In this document: positions 30,890-42,180 of the stretch, one piece after another
Layout of the letters: the number at the start of each line of letters is the position of its first letter
How positions within the stretch are numbered: position 1 is the stretch's first letter
Assembly (NCBI RefSeq): GCF_032854445.1
Contig: NC_088306.1
Coordinates: 1,786,873 to 1,850,872, forward strand
DNA: 64,000 nt
Origin: Liolophura sinensis
Taxonomy: Eukaryota > Mollusca > Polyplacophora > Chitonida > Chitonidae
Reading direction: 5' to 3'
Made by a program: the position numbers and the translations under genes
The notes under the pieces: generated by a model
What the model saw: only the letters and a program-made list of their open reading frames with translations
The model's database searches: none
What the model was told of the DNA's origin: nothing

Positions 30890-33800
30890 ATGAGACTGAG
30901 AGCATTTTTGCGGGGGCGATTTTACCGTTCAAAACTGGGAGGTTTTCTGCTATGGCTGGTGGTTTGTGGAGTCATCTTCCTCGCTCTGGATTTGTACTTC
31001 GGAGCTCATCTTGTCGTTAACATGGACCTATCTCACACGGCTATTGGTGATCAGCCAGGAAATGTGAACGATCTGAAACTGAAAGCTGCTGATTTGGCGA
31101 GTCTGCGAGGAGGTGTGTCTGACCAGTCCGTTTCCGGCAGCTCAAAACCCCACGGCCCGAGACAGATGAATCCTCACCGTCTGAACAAAGTCCAGATTTG
31201 CAATCATCCGAATCTGGACCTGGAGCACGATGCTAATAAAGAAGCATTTTACACGATGAATGCTCTTGTCTGTCTGGGCACCAGTTTATTCAGCAGCAAA
31301 GATGGAGTGCTCTCCCTTAACAGAACTCTCCTGGGCCAAAACAAACTTAATAAGTGCACGTACAGAGGAATTGTAAGGTTTGACGACAACTCTGCCACCT
31401 ACACTCAAGAATTGGTCCGTTCTGAGGAGCCTTTCGAAATTGTGATCAAGCATGACTTCTTTCGAATCCAGTGTAATTTGAAGAATGGAGGCAGCAGGCG
31501 GCTTCTTGGCTTCAATGAAAAAACAGCAGTGGGCATAAAGCAAGAAAATCATTCTAGTGTTAACGGTTTTTCTAATTTACGAACATTAAAAACTTCAAAG
31601 GAAGATGCTGACATTGATTTGATTGGGATAAACCTGGGAGATGATGTAAATACCACTGAGTATGACCAGTACAAAGATTTCTTTGGAAATTACCCAGATT
31701 TTGGATTAACAGACGATTCAACCGAGTCAGAATCTGCTGACTTTGATCAGTTCATCGCTCAAGTTTATCCTTCAAAGGAGGTGTTTGAGCGCATTGATGG
31801 TATTCGTAAGGAGATGAAGGAACAGGGACAATCACAACCCCATGATCCCATGAACGTCCTGGTATTTTGTCTCGACTCTCTCTCTCATCTCTCATATCAA
31901 AGAAAACTTCCTCTGACATACAAGTTTATCAAGAACGCTCTTGGGGCAACAATCCTGCATGGATATAACATCGTAGGAGACGCTACCACGGCCAACCTGC
32001 TGCCCCTTCTTACTGGTAAGTAATACATGCCCAGCTCTGCCTTTCACTGTGTTACCATGACAACTCTCCCATTCCTGATGTAATAACACTTTGTTGCCAT
32101 GGCAACCCTAGTCCTCTTTTCACAGGTGATTACTTTCTCATGGCCAACTCTGTCATTGTCCATAAGCCACCCACCTTTGGTAAAGTTAGTGACAAACTTT
32201 CCCACTCGTGACAAACTTTCCCACTCGTGACAAACTTTCTCACTCGTGACAAACTTTCCCACTTGTGACAAATTTCTCACTCGTGACAAACTTTCCCACT
32301 CCTGACAAACTATCCCACTCCTGACAAACTATCCCACTCCTGACAAACTTGCAAACCACTTCTTGTTACTAAAGCCCTTATGATAAAGCAGGGGAACAAT
32401 CTACATGTAGAAATTGCCAAAGGCTGGGGTTGAAGTCACACCACATGTGCTCCCCACTTTTCTGCTTGTTTGATTAAAACGTGTTGAGAGTGATGTTAAA
32501 TCTTGAGCAAACCCCCCAAAAAAAGGGAAATTACCTGTATCAGATGTTAAGTGATCACATTGTTTTGTGCAGATATGTTTGTACTGTTCAGAATTTTCAA
32601 AATTTGTTTGTTTTTTTTTTGGTTTTTTAGGGAAAGCCCATGATGAATTGCCAGAAACAAGATCGGATGTGGCAGACAGCAACTATGTGGACACTTACCC
32701 TCTTCTTTGGTACAAGTACGAGCGTAAAGGTTATGCTACACTGTTTGCTGAAGACGAACCTACAATAGGATCGTTCAACTTGCGGCTGAATGGCTTTGAA
32801 CATCAGCCGACAGATCATTATATGCGTCCATTCTGGCAAACCATTTGGGCGTCGTCCTTGAACAAGGACAGTATGAAGTATTGCCTCGGCAACAAACCCA
32901 AACACCAGTACACTTTAGAGTATGTGCAAGATTTCTTCCACGTTTACCACCAGATCCCCAAGTTTGCGTTTGTCATGCATGCCGAGCTGACACATTGGGA
33001 TAACAACCCTGGACAGTTTATCGATGCTGACTTGACTGCTTTCTTGGCTGGCCTACAGAGAAATGGACACCTGAACAATACCGTGGTGATCCTGATGGGT
33101 GATCATGGTGCACGGTACAGCAAGGTGCGCTGGACGGTGCAAGGGAAGCTGGAAGAACGGCTGCCGATGATGTCTTGGGTCATTCCGGACTGGTTCGCCA
33201 AGAAATACCCAAAACTTGTGCAAAATTTCAAGCAAAATTCTCACAAACTAACCACGCCATATGACATTCACGAGACACTCTTAGATGTTCTGGACTTGAC
33301 AAGGACGACAAAACCTTTGAAGCATTCTGATCGTGGCCTGAGCCTTTTCCATTCCATCCCTCTGAATCGTACATGCAAATCGGCAGGAATTGACATGCAC
33401 TGGTGCACCTGCCTCACTCAGCAAATAGTGCACACCTCCAATGAGCATGTGCAGAAGTCTGTCGCAGAGGTCATGAATCACATCAATGAGAAAACGGCGA
33501 AATTCAGGGACCTCTGTGAGGAACTGAAACTGAAGTCCATAAAGAGTGCAATGTTGGTTGTGCCAAATGAAAAGGTAAATTAAAGGGACATACTGTCAAA
33601 AGAAATTAATAATTTTTGAGTTGGCTCAGCTAAATAAAAAAATCAGTTGCATTTGACTCCTAACTAATCCCCCTGGGCCTATATTTTCCAAAAAATGTCA
33701 GCAATCTGTCACTGATCTATAGGGTCCATTCGAGAAGATAACATGTGCAAATGATGCAGCGCAAAGATTCCCATAATGCAACGTTCACTTGTGGATCAAA

Positions 33801-34796
33801 CATGTAAACAATACGATAAGTTTAAAATCGAATTTATAAGTCTAGTAAACCAAATATGATCTATCTTTTCCATCGCTAAAGTTTTATAAAGTATTCATAA
33901 TTCCCAGCAATTTGTATGGCAGAACTGAAGTTACACGGTAGACCGCATAACTTATTGTGTCTGACATTTGACAAGTTTGCTGAACATAGCTCGTCGTCTA
34001 GACAACAAGGGAGGTAACTGATTCCAAAAATCAGGCCCTCTAAATACAGCAACTTGAGTGAGTTGATCGAAGGGAAACCTTAGACAAAACTGAACGTTGT
34101 TTTTTCATTCAAAGTAGGATACAGGTCAGTAGACATCTTGAAGTCTCAGCTTTATTTAAATGACGTCTAAAATAACAACCCAATTTTTTCAACATTGGCA
34201 CTATGTTTCTCTACAAACTGTGTGCATTTTCATGAAAAGTTTGTTGACATGTACCATCAGCCATTTCATCGTTTTCATCTGTATAATTAAAAAGAGTTGA
34301 CATTCTGGTGTGCAGACATGTGCGAGAAAAATCAAAAAATGAAAACACCCTTTCAACAGTTGAATGAAAGTTCGATAAGTTCGAAATATAATGATGTAGA
34401 AATTGACGTTTAATGTGTCTTTCGTTTCGTATTTTACATAAATCTGTATATGTATACATAAGTGGTTTTCTCGTAGCATGTTGATGATGGTTTTTCTCTA
34501 ATTTTCAGGTGTTACGCTATCAATTTTCCCAAGACGATGATCACCGCGTGGCAAATTTCAGCAGCAGAGCCAAGCTAGATATCGCCTATTATCAGGTCAC
34601 CATAGTAACAGAACCTGGTGAAGGCTTATACGAAGCAACAGTGCAAGCGAATTTCCTGAGTTCGGCGTACACCATCAATGCTCAGGTGAGCCGCGTGAAC
34701 AAGTACGGTAAACAGGCCGAATGCGTGCAGGAAAAACATCCAAGTATACGAAAGTTTTGCTACTGCAAGCCAAAACAGGCGGAGGAGAAAGCATAA
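30890..34796 (+). CDS. DUF229 (sulfatase/alkaline-phosphatase-like) type II membrane protein
   Basis: Seen: three exons, 30890-32015, 32631-33574 and 34509-34796 (TAA), with GT-AG introns and matching phases. They encode 785 residues. The ATG at 30890 is in an exon opening at 30871 after tatcccacag, so a 5' non-coding exon is likely upstream. A hydrophobic segment at about residues 17-42 (FLLWLVVCGVIFLALDLYFG) follows a basic N-terminus: a signal anchor. DUF229 landmarks follow in order: NVLVFCLDSLSHLSYQRKLP, GDATTANLLPLLTG at the first intron, FVMHAELTHWDNN, then VVILMGDHGARYSKVR and GKLEERLPMMS. Known: the family adopts a sulfatase-like fold, is widespread in animals and has no firmly assigned substrate. 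The MGDHG motif resembles metal-binding DH residues of that superfamily. The C-terminal exon is Cys-containing (CVQEKHP, FCYCK). Location in the secretory pathway or plasma membrane is inferred. Confidence 0.93.
32190..32351. repeat. 19-bp minisatellite in a DUF229-gene intron
   Basis: About 8-9 copies of gacaaactttcccactcgt. The last copies switch to cctgacaaactatcccact. The rest of the intron (32016-32630) has nothing recognisable. Confidence 0.92.
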
Positions 34797-35157
34797 TAGG
34801 TGCATGCTGTTTTAACAGTGCCATTGCGATTGTGATGTAAAGGTTTACTTGACAGACTCAGAGAATGTTTATATAGTAAATGATAATGGACATTTAGTCT
34901 GTCTGTTTGTTGTACACTTTACAGAGGAATATGTGGACATGTATAACACTTCAAAGTAAGCTACTTGTCTCATAACTCACTTTTTTATATATTTATTTAT
35001 ACATATATATAATTGTTTGTTCTTTTTTTTTTTATTTTTGCCATGATAAGCACCAAAGCTTGCTTTTTGCATTCAAAATTGTTTTTAATTTCAAGCTGAT
35101 TCTATATATGGAACCGTGATAGGAAGAAATAATTTTTAAACCACCTGGCTGCTCCAA

Positions 35158-35163
35158 AATAAA
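35158..35163 (+). terminator. Poly(A) signal candidate of the DUF229 gene
   Basis: AATAAA, 362 bp after the stop codon, is the first such hexamer downstream. Further AT-rich sequence could hold later sites. Confidence 0.45.
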
Positions 35164-35789
35164 CAGTGAATTTTATAATAATTCTCCAAGTCTTGTTAAT
35201 TTAAAGATAGTGCCCACTAAAGTTGTGACACGTTTTATAAGCTTTAAAACTTCCAAATCTAGATTGGATCAGATCAGGTCAAAAAATAAAATAAATTTGA
35301 CCTGGTTTGGAGCTGTGTGTATGATTGTGACCATCATGACCTTGCTCAAACAGGCCTGTGACTCTTGTGAGTTGGTATTTAATCAGATGATCTTGTCGGG
35401 TGTGCCTCATCAGTATTTAGTGGACAGACATGCAATTTTGGGCCAAATCAGTATTCTTTGCCATGTATATATTTCTTTTCTTTTTTGGCAGTGGGGTATT
35501 TTTTTTTTGGTTTTTCTTTCATGGTAATAATTTCTTATGACAGCATTTTGTTAACCCTTCATGAATTGATGTAAATTACAGAGCACCATATTTTGATACT
35601 TGCTATGTGTTTGGTCGTGAAAATATTCTGACTATATGTATTACATGGATTGGCACGTATATAGTGAAACCATGCAGAGGTTCTCTCCCTTGTTGATAAA
35701 TGTGATATTTGGTGTTTATTCTGATTAGTCCTGTCATATTTCAAAAGGATGGTGTTAGGTGGTAAAATAAGGCTTTTCCCAAATGTTCA

Positions 35790-36222
35790 CATATGTTCAG
35801 ATACTCAAAGGTTGACATATATTCACACACTAAAAGGATGACACATATTCACACACCCAAAGGTTGACATATATTCACATACTCAAAGGTTAACATATTC
35901 ACACACTCAAAGGTTGACATATATTCACACACTTAAAGGATGACATATATTCACACACCCAAAGGTTGACATATATTCACATACTCAAAGGTTGACATAT
36001 TCACACACTCAAAGGTTGACATATATTCACACACTAAAAGGATGACACATATTCACACACCCAAAGGTTGACATATATTCACACACCGAAAGGTTGACAT
36101 ATATTCACACACCCAAAGGTTGACATATATTCACACACTCAAAGGTTGACATATATTCACACACTTAAAAGATGACATATATTCACACACCCAAAGGTTG
36201 ACATATATTCCTACGCTCAAAT
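35790..36222. repeat. 26-bp minisatellite
   Basis: About 16 copies of a 26-bp unit (acatatattcacacactcaa + aggttg) with scattered substitutions (acccaaagg, aaaggatgac) and some shortened copies. It lies downstream of the DUF229 gene. Confidence 0.93.
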
Positions 36223-38040
36223 GCTCACGGATACAAAGGGCATGTATACATATGTGTGCATCATTCCCTTGCTGTAGAAAGTTTTCAAGCTTTGTAGTGT
36301 GTACATGTGAACTTTGTACATACAGGATATAGCAGAGGTAATGTCAGCAAATTTTGCAAGTCTGACATGGTCAAAATTTGTAAATTGTCATTGACAAGCT
36401 GGTTGACATGTCACATGATACGGTAGAGCTGTGTTTTGCATTACTGGCAAAAGACCTAAAACTGTAAATGTTGTAGAAAGAGTTTCAAGTGTTTGTGAAA
36501 AACAACATTACAAAAAACACTCTGTATATGATTTTTTTTCCCAAGTTTCCAGACTTTCAGAACAGTGATTTTTGTCATGTTGTTTCTAACTAACAACTCA
36601 GTGCCTGTATTCACTTGGGTTTCAAGTTTAGGTTTCGCTGCGTGATGGCTGCTGTGGGGTAATTGAGCTCCCACAAAAACACGGATCCATGTAAATATCT
36701 GACGGACACACGTAGCATTGTGGGACATTTGTGCCATTGTGATGACACGAAAATCTGATAAAATAATTTTTGTTGCTGTGATTTTTATAAAGTTGTTAGT
36801 TGATAGAAGATTTATTTTAGAAAATGTTGTTAAAATTAAATATTTTTATATGATTTTTGTTTTTGTAGAAAATTTATAAAGATAGTGTCGATATTTTCTG
36901 GGTATCGATGCATGTACACATAGCTTTGTGGTTTTGAATTAAACGAATGATAGTCTTTTAATAGAGAATAATAGTTTTAATAGAGAGGAAAATAAACAGG
37001 ATCAGTTGTGAATGAAGACTTTTGAAGATTTTATACAGATTACTCTGACAGATATAAAATGATCAAAATATAATAGGCTAAAGGCGCATGCATTCCACCA
37101 GTTTTCTCGTCACAGATGGATGAGTACAGCTGTAGCATGTACTGCACACGAATGCAGCTGTATCTCCCCCATTGATTTTGATGACAAAAATTGTATTTAA
37201 ACCCTGAACAAAAAAACATGGGGAAAATATGTTAGACTTTAAACCATGACTTAGATGATGTGTACATGTATATATTGAACCAGTAACAGCTTAATTTACA
37301 TGGATCTGTCCATTTGATTAATTTTGTCAGATCTTTATAATATCAGTATTGTGTACTAAATTAGCACAATGTATTCTATACATGTGGTTGTAAATACAGG
37401 TGCACGCATAGTGAATATTATCCTTTGTATATAAACATTGTTCAATCTTCAGAAAAAAAAATCCTGGTGTGTCAAACACATTTATTGCATTTCAGATACA
37501 TATGTACTTGAATACGCTTAGTTATGCACAAATTGTGCAAAGGTTTCTGACTGTTGTATGAGATTAAGATATGCTTATGTCATCTCTTCAACTCGTCATT
37601 AGTGTGATGTCTCCATGTATGTCAGTTCATGTTTTTTTCATTTGATAGCAGTAATCGTAGTTTATTGATTTTGTGAAGTTAAGGTTAATTGATGCATTTG
37701 TTTCTGATTATCATTTATTTCTTCTTCTTCTTATTATTATTATTATTATATATCAGTGTGTGTACAGTGGTAGAATGATTGAGATGATGAACTAAAATAG
37801 TGTTTACATGACTTTTGACAGTGGAGTAGATAAAGCTGACTTTGCGTAAGATAATGGAAATCCAGATGTTTTCAAATGAGCTTCCTAACGCTTTGTGATT
37901 ATATTGTTGTTTGTAGAGGATACATGTATTGTAGTATCTTTGAAAGTCTATAAAATTCCATGAATTCCACTATTAAACAACCCTTCTTAACTTTGCAATC
38001 CTCTTTTTTGTACACTAATATCCCTGAATATATTTTCAAT
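36223..38040. other. Intergenic, AT-rich, no recognisable gene
   Basis: Long AT-rich stretch with a (tta)n microsatellite at about 37730-37752. No gene, RNA or transposon was recognised. Confidence 0.5.
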
Positions 38041-38045
38041 GAAAT

Positions 38046-38500
38046 CCACAACCACTGACTCACTCATAGCAGAATTCAACCCACTAACTCCCCCACAGTT
38101 TGAATCCAGCCCACTTATTCCCTCAAAATGTAATCCACCCTACTGATTCCCACACAGTGAAATCCCCACCCACTGACTCTCAAACAGTGAAATCCACCCC
38201 ACTGATTCCCACACTGTAGAATCAACCCCACTGACTCCCACACAGTGAAATCCACATTCATTGAGCTCCACACAGTGAAAGCCATTCCACTGACTCCCAC
38301 ACGGTTGAATCCACTTCACTCCCACACAGTAAAATACATACCTACTGACTCCCACATAATGCAGTGTATGCCCACGGACTCCCACACACAGAGAAATCCA
38401 CATTTTCTGACTCTCACACAGCAAAGTCCACAGCCACTGACTCCTACACAGTTACAACCACTCTACTAACTCAAACAGAATGAAATTCATCACACTGAGT
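38046..38500. repeat. Degenerate ~28-bp minisatellite
   Basis: About 16 irregular copies of cactgactcccacacagtg + aaatccac with many substitutions and length changes. This is an old, decaying array. Confidence 0.85.
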
Positions 38501-38736
38501 CTTGACCTAACCCATCACACTGACTCTATTACTGAAAACATAGTTTTATTCTGCAAAAGTAAGCTGCCATATATTTTTCTCACTTAAAGACATATTCCAT
38601 ATGCAACAAAGATCATTTTGCACATGTGCATAGCATTGCATATCATTCATACTGTTTCGCAAAAATGCTTTATTTTTTTTCCAGTCGCTTTGGTTCTGGG
38701 AAAGGTAATCTTCTAAATACCCCTTCTCTAAATTTG

Positions 38737-39001
38737 TTTATTTATTTATTTGATTGGTGTTTTACGCCGTACTCAAGAATATTACACTTATACGACGGCG
38801 GCCAGCATTATGGTGGGAGGAAATCGGGCAGAGCCCAGGGAAAACCCAGAACCATCCGCAGGTTGCTGCAGACCTTCCCACGTGCGGCCGGAGAGAAAGC
38901 CAGCATGAGCTGGACTTGAACTCACAGCGACCGCATTTGTGAGAGGCTCCCAAGTCATTACGCTTCGCTAGCGCGCTAACCAACTGAGCCACGGAGGCAC
39001 C
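38737..39001 (-). mobile_element. SINE family 1, full length
   Basis: The AT tail (tttatttgattggtgtttta) is followed by cgccgtactcaagaatatta, cagcattatggtgggaggaa and catgagctggacttgaactc, ending in the reversed tRNA-like head gctaaccaactgagccacgg. A C-run follows, then a second tail scrap at 39020-39075. Confidence 0.92.
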
Positions 39002-39388
39002 ACCCCCCCCCCCTCCCCCATATTTGGTGTATTTGACACCGCCCTCAAGAATATTTCAGTTATACGACTGTGGCTTGTCGTAATGTTAAGTGTGTACCAC
39101 ACGTTAGATTCTTCATACAAGTGTACCTGTGGTCTATATCCCTAGCTGTAAAGAACGGAATGCTGATTTTGGCAGATTTCTGAACAGGACCCTGAAACCA
39201 TCATATTTGAAGGTACAACAATCGTATGAGATTTTTAAAAATGTCCCAGAGAATTTCTAACTTCATCCATCGTAATTACTGCATTGTGGTGCTCCTTGCA
39301 ACATGTTTCCTTGCTGGTTTGCATGAAATGTAATTTTAGCCCATGGTATGAAGCGTGTCGTCCAGTTTTTCACTTTCACATTGCATCA

Positions 39389-39418
39389 GGTTCCTCGGTT
39401 CAAATCTCGGTGGAACCT
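39389..39418 (+). pseudogene. tRNA-Gln remnant (5' end fused to T arm)
   Basis: ggttcc is joined directly to tcggttcaaatctcggtgga + acct. The D arm and anticodon arm are deleted. Confidence 0.75.
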
Positions 39419-39648
39419 TATGCCTCTAGTCATCTAATTTTTGCAATATAGCAACTATTATCCGGGAAAAATTCACCGGATAGCCAAAGCTTCAAAGATT
39501 TTATTACGACAAACATTTTTAGGTCACCTCCTCAAGATTACCTCATATCCCTAGGAAGAAAGGGCCAAAGGACATGCCGGTAAACAGGAAATTGATTTAG
39601 GGAGGGGCGGCCATTGCTAGAGACATTAGTTTGCCAAAAGTTCCACCT

Positions 39649-39720
39649 GGTTCCATAGTGTAACGGTTTGCACTCTGGACTTTGAATCAACCAAGCCGAG
39701 TTCAAATCTCGGTGAAACCT
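39649..39720 (+). pseudogene. tRNA-Gln(TTG)-like, degenerate
   Basis: 72 nt with Gln identity (loop CTTTGAA, anticodon TTG). The 3' anticodon stem is altered (TCAAC instead of TCCAG), the D loop is changed and the acceptor end is TGAAACC. Probably not functional. Confidence 0.7.
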
Positions 39721-39911
39721 GATTTATTTTTTTTCAAACAATCGTATGAGATTTTTGAAATTGTTCCGGTGAATTTCTGACGTTTTCCAGCGTAATGACT
39801 GCAGTGTGGTGTTAGTTGCAGCGTGTTTTATTAGTGGTTTGTATAATATTTAATTTTAGCCCACGGTATAAAGCGTGTCATTATGCTATTTTAACCCCGC
39901 AAATTGCATCA

Positions 39912-39983
39912 GCTTCCATGGTGTAATGGTTAGCACTCTGGACTTTGATCCCAGCGGTCGGAATTCAAATCTCGGTGGAATCT
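39912..39983 (+). pseudogene. tRNA-Gln(TTG)-like, degenerate
   Basis: 72 nt. The acceptor is GCTTCCA against TGGAATC, the anticodon loop is CTTTGAT, and the T arm is GGAATTCAAATCTCGG with lost pairing. A decayed copy. Confidence 0.7.
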
Positions 39984-40775
39984 TTGGCTCTTTTTATCTA
40001 ATTTTTGCAATATGGCAACTATTAGGCTGGAAGAATTCTGAAATTGTCATGCCATGCAAAGCCTAAACCTTTTCCACATGCCTGAAGACATTGTCAGCAT
40101 GGTCTGGCGGTTGCTTTTAGCATGTTGTCAAATTACATTTGATTTTTAGGCTTTTTCTAGCTTCTTTTCTTTAAATTATCAACATTGACCAAATAATCAA
40201 TTATATTTTGAATAAGTTTTCATTTTGTCATCTAAAAGACGATTAATTGTCTGGGTCACAAAAGTTTTTAAAGATTTTATTACGACAAACACTAATAGGC
40301 CACCTCCTCATCATTAGGCCTACTTCACATCGGTAAGGAGAAAGGGTGAAAGGACATGCCTTCCCCTGTTTTTATCTAATTTTTGAAATATGACAACTAT
40401 TATACTGGGGAAATTTTTCGCGCTAGATTCTAGCATGTTGTCAAATTACATCTATTTTCAATTATTTGGGCTATTTCTCGTTTCTTTTCTTTATATTATC
40501 AACACTGACCAGGTAATCAATTAATTTTTAATTAACTTTTCAGTTTTTCAGCTAAAAAACGTATACTATACCGGGTCACCTCTTAAAGATTATTTACATC
40601 CGTAAAAAGAAAGGGTGAAAAGACATGCCGATCAGCAGGAAACTGCTTTAGACAGAGGCGTTCATTGCTAGAGACATTAGTTTGATATCTGTTTACACAT
40701 TTGTGCAACAACAACGCTTGTTTTTCAGACTGATTTTCTGGTGAACTGGGAGCCCACAGAGCTTGAGTTTGGCCA

Positions 40776-42107
40776 GTGGTTACTGCGTGTGCCCCGTTGG
40801 ATCACAAGCCCGTGTCGTTTTCGCCTGTAAACAGGCCAAGCAGAACTTTGTCTGTGTCAATCTCTACACGAAGCAGCCCGGCATTTTCTACGGCTGTCCA
40901 GAGGGACTTTATTCCTTTTCTGTCAAGTGTGTTAAATATCAAGACAGAGCTAATAAGTTTTCAGAAGAATTATTTAAAGAAACACTTCTATCTCCGCGTG
41001 TCTACAGTGGCTGGGCATAATGCCCTAGTGAGTAAATCCAATGTTGTTATAAATGGAACGACGTGGTCCATTATGCCCGCGTCGTCAGTTTACCTGAATC
41101 TGACGGCCCACTGGGCACCGGATGAAATGTCAGATGACACTATCGAGGCAGCTTTGAAACCCTATGGTGAATGCCTGGGTGTGACGAAACCCAGATTTTC
41201 AGACCCGGAGCTCTCACATGTTCGGACAGGTATTCGGATTTACAGATTTAGGTGTCACAAAGTTCGTTATGTACCAAATTTTATTAATTTCGGTGGTGAC
41301 ATTGTTATGTTTACCTACCCCGGGCAAACTTATGAATGTCGGAAGTGTGGCCAAAAATCACACAAGGCGGCAGAGTGTAGAGCACTGTGGTGTTCTAACT
41401 GCGACGGTTTCTCCCCCCATGAGAATCCTCATACAGAGAAGGACTGTACAAATCCATGCCGAATGTGTGACTCAGGGCTTCATACGGTCAGTGACTGTTG
41501 TGCGAGAGCAGTGTCGTACGCGGCGCGAGTTAAGGGAAACCTACCGACTATGCGCCAGTATAATAAGGAAGACGCCGTAAAACAAGATGACATTGATGTT
41601 GACGTCAGCGACGATGATGATCCATTCAACGCACCTGCTATGGAACTGGTTCAAGACAGCGAGGAGAACGAAGACGAAATCGACGGGAATGGTGACGACA
41701 GCGCCGATGAAGACGTCAGCGACGACAGCGAGTCTGATAAGGAGATGGACGTCCGGGAGAATACTAAGAACACCGAAGAAGTGGATGTTGGTGATAATGA
41801 AACGTCATCAGCTGTCCCAAGGGTGAAGAATGTGGTCGTGGCTGACGTGCATGCTCCCGACGTGCGTTCACCAGTCCCAGTCGAGGAAAAGCGAGCTAAG
41901 TTGGACAATGGCAGTACAGCCGAAGAGGCAGCGTCATCTATCCCGCCCAGTTCCCATCCTACTGATTATGATGGTGTTGATGCTGATCAGTCGTCAGACT
42001 GTATGACGCCGACCCCATCTCAGGAGGGGGACACCATGCTTCTGGAATACAGGAAAAGAAAATCGCTTGCTTCTCGTGCGAGGCAGCGAATGAAAAGAGA
42101 CAAATGA
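40776..42107 (+). pseudogene. LINE ORF1 (CCHC zinc-knuckle RNA-binding protein)
   Basis: Open for 443 codons and ending TGA at 42105. No ATG opens it, and a second frame (40763-41020) looks equally protein-like (VFACKQAKQNFVCVNLYTKQ). A frameshift near 41000 probably separates the true N-terminus. Seen: an RRM-like region (VYLNLTAHWAPDEMSDDTIE), then three Cys/His knuckles (CRKCGQKSHKAAEC; a longer C..C..H..C; CRMCDSGLHTVSDC) at about residues 185-245. A strongly acidic tail (about 270-345) and a basic end (KRKSLASRARQRMKR) follow. Known: such ORF1 proteins bind element RNA. Confidence 0.8.
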
Positions 42108-42180
42108 TTTGTAGCGTAATTAGGACTCTCTTATTTGACCACAATGGGTATGTACGCTCTACCTTTACTTACTTTGTATA

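Larger units (their letters stand above)
39140..40683. repeat. Left block of degenerate tRNA-Gln-bearing repeats
   Basis: Segments recur here and at 61501-62666: tttttgcaatatagcaact (39437, 40002, 40381), agattttattacgacaaaca (39495, 40272), gacatgccggtaaacaggaa (39573, 40624) and cattgctagagacattagtt (39612, 40664). Copies carry a tRNA-Gln sequence or its remnant. The block breaks off at 40683 (attagtttg), where the LINE begins. Confidence 0.75.

Noticed and set aside
21537-39000. 60-97-aa ORFs at SINE positions (AHAGFLSSHMWEG type)
   Set aside because: They are SINE body translations, recognised by the shared tail and head.
40763-41020. Independent 85-aa gene overlapping LINE ORF1
   Set aside because: More likely the frameshifted N-terminal part of ORF1, or a chance frame. 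No ATG and no separate context.
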